Assembly: GCA_003220265.1 (NCBI GenBank)
Contig: QHRW01000053.1
Span: 1-32,848, forward strand
DNA from: Candidatus Rokuibacteriota bacterium
GTDB taxonomy: Bacteria > Methylomirabilota > Methylomirabilia > Rokubacteriales > CSP1-6
Length of the DNA stretch: 32,848 bases
Direction: 5' to 3'
Shown: positions 15,464 to 21,201 of the stretch, one piece after another
How positions within the stretch are numbered: position 1 is the stretch's first letter
How the letters are laid out: every line of letters begins with the position of its first letter
Program-made: the position numbers and the translations under genes
Notes under the pieces: model-generated
What the model was told of the DNA's origin: nothing
Databases searched by the model: none
The model's input: the letters and a program-made list of their open reading frames with translations, nothing else

Positions 15464-15574
15464 GGCGGTTTCGCGGCCTACTTCGAGAAGCCGCTGGACC
15501 TGGACAACGTGTGCGAGACGATCAGGACGATCATGCGCCCCGCGTCCACCGCGGCGCCCCCGCCAGGAGCTTGA
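15464..15574 (+). pseudogene. C-terminal scrap of a response-regulator receiver domain
   Basis: In one plus frame the sequence reads GGFAAYFEKPLDLDNVCETI then RTIMRP and a Pro/Ala tail to a stop at 15574. The A-x-Y-F-x-K-P-L/F-D motif is the conserved Lys-Pro region at the end of a receiver domain. Nothing upstream in any frame supplies the phospho-acceptor Asp region, so only the last ~35 residues survive. Chance resemblance cannot be excluded. Confidence 0.4.
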
Positions 15575-15735
15575 GCGGCAAGTTGAGGTCGAAAGCCGAG
15601 CCCAGCGGCCCGCGAGGCTGAGCCCGGTGGCGGGGCTCGTCCGCAGCGGCACCTCTTACTCGTCGCCGTCACGTACAACAAGCGGGCCAGAGCCATGGTC
15701 ACGCTGGAGGTTCCGAGCATTCGTGCTCGCCAGTG

Positions 15736-15849
15736 TCAGGGGTCGTAGAAGCGGGGTACGAGGTCCCGCACGCGCGCGTCCTGGACCGCTTCGAGAACTT
15801 CAGGGGCCGGGTTGGCGCAGTGGGAATCCAGCGAGATATCGCCCGCCAT
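15736..15849 (-). CDS. possible very small ORF or gene fragment
   Basis: 37 codons from ATG 15849 to TGA 15736. It reads MAGDISLDSHCANPAPEVLE then a helical, Arg-rich end (ARVRDLVPRFYDP). The composition is protein-like, but there is no clear ribosome site and no family I know. It may be a broken end of a larger gene. The rest of 15575-15869 shows nothing else I can support. Confidence 0.25.
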   Translation of the reverse strand: MAGDISLDSHCANPAPEVLEAVQDARVRDLVPRFYDP

Positions 15850-15869
15850 AGGTCCACGCGATGCGGCCA

Positions 15870-16721
15870 CTACTCCGCTAGAAAGCCATGGATGCCACTG
15901 GCATCGGCGAAGGCGCCCACGATGTCGCCGGCCGCGTTGATCCCGACGGCCTCGGTCGCCGTGGCGCCGGGGACGTCGATCGTGGTGAAGACGCCCCGGC
16001 GCAACAGAAAGCCATGGGTGTCACTGGCATTGATGAAGCCGCCCACGATGTCGCCGGCCGCGTTGACCCCGAAGGCCTCGGTAAGCAGGGCGCCGGGGAC
16101 GTCGATCGTGGTGAAGACGCTCCGGCTCAACAGAAAGCCATGGGCGCTACTGGCATCGGTGAAGAAGCCCACGATGTCGCCGGCCGCGTTGACCCCGAAG
16201 GCCACGGTCGCCGTGGCGCCGGGGACGTCGATCGTGGTGAAGACGCCCCGGCTCAACAGAAAGCCATGGGCGCCACTCGCATTGGTGAAGAAGCCCACGA
16301 TGTCGCCGGCCGCGTTGATCCCGACGGCGTCGGTTTGCAGGGCGCCGGGGACGTCGATCGTGGTGAAGACGCCCCGGCTCAACAGAAAGCCATGGACGCC
16401 ACTGGCATCGCTGAAGGCGCCCACGATGTCGCCGGCCGCGTTGATCCCGACGGCCTCGGTCGCCGTGGCGCCGGGGACGTCGATCGTGGTGAAGACGCCC
16501 CGGCTCAACAGAAAGCCATGGGCGCCACTCGCATTGGTGAAGAAGCCCACGATGTCGCCGGCCGCGTTGATCCCGAAGGCCTCGGTCGCCGTGGCGCCGG
16601 GGACGTCGATCGCCGTGAAGGTGAATGCCGATGCCCGTAGTGAAGACGCCGTGATGATGAGCGCGACTGCGCTTAGCACGAGCGCCACGTAGCGTACGGA
16701 GCACATCCGTCGAGCGATCAT
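15870..16721 (-). CDS. secreted HAF-type repeat protein
   Basis: 283 aa from ATG 16721, with GGAGGAAAACC directly in front; the frame runs further upstream without a ribosome site. A signal peptide (MIARRMCSVRYVALVLSAVA) is followed by six repeats of 42 residues, each like FTTIDVPGATATEAFGINAA then GDIVGFFTNASGAHGFLLSRG. The G-I-N-x2-G-D-I-V-G ... H-G-F-L pattern matches the extracellular HAF repeat family, which probably forms a beta-propeller-like fold. Six units would fit one closed propeller. The function of the family is unknown. It lies immediately left of the tRNA-fragment array. Confidence 0.82.
   Translation of the reverse strand: MIARRMCSVRYVALVLSAVALIITASSLRASAFTFTAIDVPGATATEAFGINAAGDIVGFFTNASGAHGFLLSRGVFTTIDVPGATATEAVGINAAGDIVGAFSDASGVHGFLLSRGVFTTIDVPGALQTDAVGINAAGDIVGFFTNASGAHGFLLSRGVFTTIDVPGATATVAFGVNAAGDIVGFFTDASSAHGFLLSRSVFTTIDVPGALLTEAFGVNAAGDIVGGFINASDTHGFLLRRGVFTTIDVPGATATEAVGINAAGDIVGAFADASGIHGFLAE
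15873..16619 (-). repeat. 126-bp tandem repeats, six units
   Basis: The HAF repeat gene contains six tandem units of 126 bases (last one 117). Spacing was checked at the GTCGATCGTGGTGAAGACG block, which recurs at intervals of exactly 126 (15981, 16107, 16233). Units are nearly identical at DNA level, implying recent duplication and probable copy-number variation. The opposite strand is also open throughout, because each unit is a multiple of three. Confidence 0.9.
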
Positions 16722-16847
16722 GGTTTTCCTCCTCTCGGACATCCTCCGAGACCATCCGCCGAGGGATGAGCATCGATATCCACTCGGCGTTTCCATTTCT
16801 ACGACTGCCGCCATCACTTCGCAAGCTGGTTCGTGATGCGCGGTGGC

Positions 16848-17043
16848 ACCCGCGACCTACTGATTACGAAACGCGGGCCCATTTTTGAACCGGCCCGCAA
16901 TCGTTTTGCTCACTTACGCGCAGGCACCCGATCTTGCTCGAGCTGTCCGGCGCGCTCTTCGAGGACTCGAGGGCTCTGTCAGTGCGCTGCGGAACTCACG
17001 TCGCGCTCGCTGGCGGGGTCGGTCAGCGCAAATCAGCGCAAGC
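16848..17043 (-). repeat. tRNA-Thr 3' fragment copy A with conserved tail
   Basis: 16848-16870 matches the tRNA-Thr segment from the anticodon loop into the T stem (23 bases); the remaining T-arm and acceptor part has been replaced, so this is the most decayed copy. The tail has a hairpin (GCGGGCC at 16873-16879 with GGCCCGC at 16892-16898) and ends in CAGCGCAAATCAGCGCAAGC at 17024-17043. It marks the left end of the recognisable array. Confidence 0.75.
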
Positions 17044-17071
17044 AAAACTCACTGGCCTCGGTGCTTGTAGA

Positions 17072-17262
17072 TCAGGCCGACACGAGCTCGAGTGTGCGGC
17101 TCTCGAGGAGCGCGGCGACTCAGGCACGACCCCGACGCGCGGCCTCGGCAACGGCCGTGATGACGCGGGCACGACGTAGCTGACCACGGTCAACCGTGCC
17201 TTCGCGCGGTTGATGAAGTCGAGCAGCGCAGACTGGATGTGGCGGTACGCCAGCGTACGTCG
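17072..17262 (-). pseudogene. remnant of a phospholipase-D-like domain protein
   Basis: On the minus strand one frame reads YRHIQSALLDFINRAKARLT then VVSYVV; after a frameshift another frame reads RVITAVAEAARRG, a stop, then VAALLESRTLELVSA. This matches the N-terminal half of PLD-superfamily proteins (helix, L-x-V-V-S-Y-x-V strand, then I-x-A-L-x-E-A-A-R-R-G-V), including DrmC-like proteins of DISARM-type loci. The frameshift and in-frame stop show it is broken, and no HKD catalytic motif remains. It lies between the conserved tail of copy A and the TPR gene. Confidence 0.5.
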
Positions 17263-17286
17263 GCGGGCCGGCCCTTGCCGGCCCGC
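17263..17286 (-). terminator. hairpin after the cassette TPR gene
   Basis: GCGGGCCGGC (17263-17272) pairs perfectly with GCCGGCCCGC (17277-17286) around CCTT, 7 bases after the TPR stop. No T-run follows on the minus strand. The arms are identical to those of the hairpin beside tRNA fragment B (18061-18085), so the same hairpin type occurs twice in this cassette. Confidence 0.6.
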
Positions 17287-17293
17287 GCGCTGC

Positions 17294-17821
17294 TCACTTC
17301 GAGGCGGTGGGCTTGGCCCCCCCCTTGCTCTTCTCGTAGGTGTTCACGGCCTTCTTCAGATCGCGGTACTCCGAGCACGGGAGCCAGCAGAGCTTGTCGA
17401 GCCTGGCCAGATGCTCTTTGGCCTTGGCCAGGTTGTCGAGCTGCAGGTAGGCCTCACCGATGTACTCGTGGGCCCCGCGATGATCCGGATCAATGGCGAG
17501 GGCCTTCGCGTAGAGGGGAATGGCCGCGGCCGGGTCGCCGTTCTTGCGCGTGGCATACGCCTGCCAGTTGTATGCGTCGGCATTCGTCGCGTCTCGCGTC
17601 GTGACGTCCTGGAGCAGGCGGATCGCCGCGGGATACTGGCCGGCCTTGATGCCCTTCACTGCCGCAGTGTAGTCGGGGTCGACCGGCCTGATGGGCTCGC
17701 CACCACCGCCACCGCCGCCTCCACCGCCACCACCACCCCCGCCGGCGGCGAGAGCAGGCAGCGGTGCGGCGGCCAGCACGAGGCCGAGCACGATCCAGAG
17801 CGTCGCAAGGAATCTCGTCAT
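17294..17821 (-). CDS. secreted TPR protein with poly-glycine linker
   Basis: 175 aa from ATG 17821 (GAGAGGAGGGACAGGC in front gives a good ribosome site; the frame opens upstream at 17884 without one). Signal peptide MTRFLATLWIVLGLVLAAAP with cleavage near ALA-A, then a run of about 16 glycines encoded by an imperfect GGC/GGT/GGA triplet repeat, then two to three TPR units (YTAAVKGIKAGQYPAAIRLL, AYNWQAYATRKNGDPAAAIP, HEYIGEAYLQLDNLAKAKEH). The tail has a Cys pair (LCWLPCSEYRDL). It is exported, probably periplasmic. It is the passenger of the 1166-bp cassette. Function unknown. Confidence 0.8.
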   Translation of the reverse strand: MTRFLATLWIVLGLVLAAAPLPALAAGGGGGGGGGGGGGGGEPIRPVDPDYTAAVKGIKAGQYPAAIRLLQDVTTRDATNADAYNWQAYATRKNGDPAAAIPLYAKALAIDPDHRGAHEYIGEAYLQLDNLAKAKEHLARLDKLCWLPCSEYRDLKKAVNTYEKSKGGAKPTASK

Positions 17822-17971
17822 GCCTGTCCCTCCTCTCGATCGGATGGCTGGGGGGTAACACCGATCGTTTCCCGCTGGTTCCATCGCGCGGCACGGTCAG
17901 ACCATGTCCTAAGGTGATGCGCGTCGCCGATGCGGCCGTTAACGTGAGTCTCGTCGGCCTTCCATGGGCGA

Positions 17972-17999
17972 TGATTATCAAAATACCGACAGGTATCAA
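17972..17999 (-). promoter_or_regulatory. possible sigma70-type promoter for the cassette TPR gene
   Basis: On the minus strand TTGATA (17999-17994) and TAATCA (17977-17972) are separated by 16 bases, inside an AT-richer stretch that contains the small palindrome ATACC-TGTC-GGTAT. It lies about 150 bases upstream of the TPR start, just inside the cassette from tRNA fragment B. Only the pattern supports it. Confidence 0.3.
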
Positions 18000-18013
18000 A
18001 GCTCGCAGCGAGA

Positions 18014-18203
18014 TGGAGCCGGGGGCGGGAGTTGAACCCGCGACCTACTGATTACGAAAGGCGGGCCGGCTCATCGCCGGCCCGCAGTTAGTTGCGTGCA
18101 CTTCCGCGTCCCGTGCCGATCGCGCGCGCCTTCCGTCCTCGGTGCGATGGAGGACTCAAAGCGCGCTCGTTTTCGACGCTGTCAGCGCAGTATCAACGCA
18201 AGC
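18014..18203 (-). repeat. tRNA-Thr 3' fragment copy B with conserved tail
   Basis: 18014-18058 is identical over 45 bases to the intact tRNA-Thr gene, from the anticodon loop to the CCA end. The tail has a perfect 10-bp hairpin (GCGGGCCGGC 18061-18070, GCCGGCCCGC 18076-18085), a GCACTT-type block, a GGACTC block, and ends in a variant of the double motif (18183-18203). It cannot be a functional tRNA, since the D-arm and 5' acceptor strand are missing. Confidence 0.85.
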
Positions 18204-18310
18204 GCTGGCGTCGTCAGTAAAGGCGAGTCCCGACAAGGCGCCGAGAGAGCCCTGACCTCCCCCTCCCGATGGACCGCATCATGCAGCGCCTTCACGTGGA
18301 GGAGATGATG

Positions 18311-18520
18311 ATGAAAGCAATCACTACAACGCTGCTCTTGGTGGCCGGCCTGGCCGCCGGCTGCGCCACCCCGTCGTACCACGGGCCGGGGCCGTCGACG
18401 ACGACGTACTACACTGCGCCGGCGGCGACGTACGTCTACACGCCGTCGGATCGCGCGTCGTGCGAGGCGGTGGGCGGGCGCTGGCACACGTTCTCCGGGA
18501 CCTGTACGTTTCCGCGGTAG
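18311..18520 (+). CDS. small lipoprotein
   Basis: 69 aa from ATG 18311, chosen from three consecutive ATGs (18305, 18308, 18311) because GGAGGAG at 18298-18304 is best spaced for it. MKAITTTLLLVAGLAAGC is a lipoprotein signal with lipobox L-A-A-G-C. The mature part is Pro/Thr/Tyr-rich (STTTYYTAPAATYVYTP) and ends in a two-Cys motif (SCEAVGGRWHTFSGTCTFPR). It is the only gene of the 534-bp cassette. No function can be assigned. Confidence 0.72.
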   Translation: MKAITTTLLLVAGLAAGCATPSYHGPGPSTTTYYTAPAATYVYTPSDRASCEAVGGRWHTFSGTCTFPR

Positions 18521-18547
18521 CGCGCGCCGATCGAGCACGCTCGAATG

Positions 18548-18764
18548 TGGAGCCGGGGGCGGGAGTTGAACCCGCGACCTGCTGATTACGCATGGCGGGC
18601 CGGTGACGAGCCGGCCCGCAGTCGTTTCGAGCACTTCGGCTTAACTCGCTGATCTCGCTCCCGCTGCGCGCCTCGCGCGGCGAGGACAGAAAGGGACTCT
18701 CGGCGCGATGAAGTACTGACGTCGCGGCCGCCGACGGAGTCGTCCAGCGCAAATCAGCGCACGC
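18548..18764 (-). repeat. tRNA-Thr 3' fragment copy C with conserved tail
   Basis: 18548-18592 matches the tRNA-Thr 3' part with two differences (CCTGCTG for CCTACTG, and ACGCA for ACGAA). The tail has a 9-bp hairpin (GCGGGCCGG 18595-18603, CCGGCCCGC 18611-18619), the GCACTT and GGGACTCT blocks, and the double motif at 18745-18764. Confidence 0.85.
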
Positions 18765-18870
18765 GACAACGACTATGTCAGGTACGCTCCACGCGTCGCT
18801 CCAAGGTTTGATACGCCGCCTGGCGATGCCGAGATACCCGGCGACAAACCGCTCGTGATCGCGGCAGCTC

Positions 18871-19098
18871 TCAGCGTGAGGGCGTTCGAAGCATCCGCAT
18901 CCAGCAGTTAGCGTGCGCGAGCCGCTGCTCACCGTCTCTGCGGATCGGCTGGTTGGGGAGAACGGGCAGGCCGCAGAGCAGGCAGAGCACCCTGGGGCAC
19001 TCGGTGTGCTGCACGCGGCCATCGCGGCGAAATACGACGTTCTGGCCGGGCTCGAGCTGCACCCGGCAGACGGCGCAGCGTGGAAGCTCGGCTGTCAT
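18871..19098 (-). CDS. small double zinc-finger-like protein
   Basis: 75 aa from ATG 19098. Two C-x2-C ... H-x2-C units are visible: CAVCRVQLEPGQNVVFRRDG followed by VQHTEC, and CLLCGLPVLPNQPIRRDGEQ followed by LAHANC. This looks like two LIM- or treble-clef-like zinc knuckles in tandem. It resembles the tiny proteins at 14929-15078 and 15038-15343. It sits in the 2354-bp cassette, divergent from the first Crp-like gene (about 180 bases between starts). Function unknown; nucleic-acid binding is possible. Confidence 0.72.
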   Translation of the reverse strand: MTAELPRCAVCRVQLEPGQNVVFRRDGRVQHTECPRVLCLLCGLPVLPNQPIRRDGEQRLAHANCWMRMLRTPSR

Positions 19099-19278
19099 TG
19101 GTTCGCGAGCCCTGGCCCTGTGAGGATGACTCTCACCATCTCGGTCAAATCCATCATCCTTCGGTCAGAGGAGTGTACGCACGCTTCCGGAGCACGTGAA
19201 CCGAAATTCTGCCCGTTATGTACGCTGGCGTACCGACGCCGCCCGCCCCATCCTGAAGGTCGCGTTATACTCCCCGCG

Positions 19279-19977
19279 ATGCCGGGAGACGTTCTGGCCA
19301 ATCGTCTGCTCGCCGTCCTTGCTCCTGAGGAACGTGATCGCTTGCTCCGCGGCGCCACATCTGAATCGCTCGAGGCGCACCAGGTGCTGTACACGGCCGG
19401 CCGTGAGATTAGCCACGTGTATTTCCCCGTCAGCGGGATGATTTCCCTCGTCGTCAAGATGACGGACGCCGACGACGTGGAGGCGACGACGATCGGGAAC
19501 GAGGGCCTCATCGGCATTTCCGTCATCCTCGGTGTCGCGTCCACCACGATGGAAGCGTTGTGTCAAATCCCCGGCCGCGCGCTGCGGGTCTCGACCAGGG
19601 TCGTCCTGGAAGAGATGCAGCGCACGGCCAGCGTGAGCCGACTGCTCCTGCGCTACGCCGAGGCCATGATGGTCCAACTCGCACAGCATGCGGCGTGCAA
19701 CCGCACCCATTCCATCGAGCAACGGTGCGCGCGGTGGCTCCTGATGACGCGCGACCGCGTCGCGAACGATGAGTTCCCGCTGACCCAGCAATTCCTGGCC
19801 CAGATGCTCGGCGTCCGACGCGCCACGGTCACGATGATCGCTGGCGCCCTGCAGAAGGCGGGATTGATAGGCTACAGCCGCGGCCGCATTCGCATCGTCA
19901 ATGCGCGAGGTCTCGAAGGTGTCGCGTGCGAATGTTATGACGTCGTTCGGCGCGTCATGAAGACAGTCATCGCGTAA
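19279..19977 (+). CDS. Crp/Fnr-like transcription regulator
   Basis: 232 aa from ATG 19279; the frame is open to 18913 but only this part is coherent. The N-terminal half is a cNMP-type sensor barrel (LEAHQVLYTAGREISHVYFP, VSGMISLVVKM, TTIGNEGLIGISVILG). It lacks the canonical Glu and Arg-Ser/Thr of cAMP-binding CRP, so the ligand is unknown. The long dimer helix carries MMVQLAQHAACNRTHSIEQR with RCARWLLM. The C-terminal winged helix has LTQQFLAQMLGVRRATVTMI. Conserved Cys residues (AACNR, ACECYD) are shared with its neighbour. It is followed on the same strand by a homologue 118 bases later, as in a duplicated pair. Confidence 0.88.
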   Translation: MPGDVLANRLLAVLAPEERDRLLRGATSESLEAHQVLYTAGREISHVYFPVSGMISLVVKMTDADDVEATTIGNEGLIGISVILGVASTTMEALCQIPGRALRVSTRVVLEEMQRTASVSRLLLRYAEAMMVQLAQHAACNRTHSIEQRCARWLLMTRDRVANDEFPLTQQFLAQMLGVRRATVTMIAGALQKAGLIGYSRGRIRIVNARGLEGVACECYDVVRRVMKTVIA

Positions 19978-20095
19978 CGTCCGGCCGCCCGGCCGGGGTC
20001 ACACCGGCGCTTCCCCCAGCCCGCCCTCGGCGGCATGGCAATAGCAGCCGGACTCAACCGATGCCGGATGACTCAGTAGATACCGTGGTGACGTC

Positions 20096-20791
20096 GTGGC
20101 GCAGCTGCACGCCAACCGGCTGATCGCGGCCTTGCCGTCGGCGGATCGTCAGCGACTCCTCGAGGCGCTCCAACCCGTATCCCTGACGGTCAGCCAACCG
20201 CTCTATGAAGCGGACGAGCCGATCAAGTTCGTCTACTTTCCCCTGAGCGGCGTGCACTCGATTGCCAGCATCGTGACGGACGGCGACATCGTCGAGGTCG
20301 CCACCGTGGGCAACGAAGGCATGGTCGGAATTCCGGTGTTTCTCGGCGGACGGAGCGCGTCAGACGAGGCGTTCTGCCAGGTGCCCGGCGACCTCCTCCG
20401 CATGCGGGCGGCGCGCTTTCGGGAAGAGGTCCACCGCAGCCGCCCCTTCCGCACCGTCATGCTGCGCTACATGCAGGCGTTCATTCACCAGATCGCGCAG
20501 CACGCCGCCTGCTATCGTCGGCACTCCATCGTCGAGCGTTGCGCAAGCCGGCTCCTGATGACTCACGAACGGGTGAACCTCGACGAGGTTGTCTTGACCC
20601 AGGAGACGCTCGCACAGATGCTCGGCGTGCGCCGCGCCACCGTGACTGCCGCCGCCGGTACGCTGCAGCACGCCGGGTTGATCCGGTACACGCGGGGACG
20701 CATCACCATCGTCGATCGCAAGAAGCTGGGACGTGCGTCTTGCCAGTGCCACCGCATCATCCGCCGGGAATACAAGCGGCTGCTGGGCTGA
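20096..20791 (+). CDS. Crp/Fnr-like transcription regulator, second copy
   Basis: 231 aa from a GTG. It is a divergent homologue of the preceding gene with the same layout: sensor barrel (VSQPLYEADEPIKFVYFPLS, VATVGNEGMVGIPVFLGG), dimer helix (HQIAQHAACYRRHSIVERCA), and HTH (LTQETLAQMLGVRRATVTAA), ending in CQCHRIIRREYK. As in the first copy, canonical cAMP contacts are missing. Two such genes in one cassette suggest an ancestral duplication or two nested insertions. No target gene can be named; upstream 19978-20095 may hold a promoter or operator. Confidence 0.88.
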   Translation: MAQLHANRLIAALPSADRQRLLEALQPVSLTVSQPLYEADEPIKFVYFPLSGVHSIASIVTDGDIVEVATVGNEGMVGIPVFLGGRSASDEAFCQVPGDLLRMRAARFREEVHRSRPFRTVMLRYMQAFIHQIAQHAACYRRHSIVERCASRLLMTHERVNLDEVVLTQETLAQMLGVRRATVTAAAGTLQHAGLIRYTRGRITIVDRKKLGRASCQCHRIIRREYKRLLG

Positions 20792-20901
20792 GCCGGCGTG
20801 GCCGGCGACACGAATTCCGCCGGATTCAGCGCAAGAAGCGGCCCTGACGGACGCCGCGGAAAATCCCGCCGCGTAACTGCTTAATGATCTCGGTTTGAAC
20901 T

Positions 20902-21083
20902 TGGAGCCGGGGCGGGAGTTGAACCCGCGACCTACTGATTACGAAACGCGATCCGGGGACGAGCCGGCCGGCATTCGTTTTCGGTACTTGCGCGTAACTG
21001 CCTGATCCGCGCGCGGCGTTATCCCGCCTTGCTTGAAGGACTCGAAGGGACTTTCGTCTCGTTCAGCGCAAATCAGCGCAAGC
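20902..21083 (-). repeat. tRNA-Thr 3' fragment copy D with conserved tail
   Basis: 20902-20945 matches the tRNA-Thr 3' part over 44 bases, one G shorter in the acceptor/T-stem junction. The hairpin in the tail is degenerate (CCGG-GGACGAG-CCGG). The TACTTGCGCGTAACT, GGACTCGAAGGGACT and double-motif blocks are well kept (double motif at 21064-21083). Confidence 0.85.
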
Positions 21084-21201
21084 ACCGTTGGCCCCTAACC
21101 GGGGACCCCAAATCCCCCCTGTCGGGGGTAGTCCGCCGGGTCCGACCGTGATGCATTGAAGCCACTCGCTCGTCCTGCTTCCGTCCCAGGAGGAGATGAA
21201 G

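Noticed and set aside
15733..16692. Long plus-strand ORF through the 126-bp repeats
   Set aside because: It is open only because every repeat is a multiple of three without stops on either strand. The minus frame has a signal peptide, ribosome site and HAF motifs.
17764..18051. Plus-strand ORF ending in a GAGVEPATY peptide
   Set aside because: This peptide is the antisense translation of the tRNA-Thr fragment, a well-known type of false gene call. The real features are the minus-strand TPR gene and the tRNA fragment.
20827..20835. Extra CAGCGCAAG motif after the second Crp-like gene
   Set aside because: Only a half motif, without a hairpin or tRNA fragment next to it; chance is likely.
16848..21083. 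Classical integron attC sites
   Set aside because: The repeats share a tRNA 3' part as the core and lack the attC R'/R'' box layout; no IntI-type gene is present. Only the cassette concept is similar.
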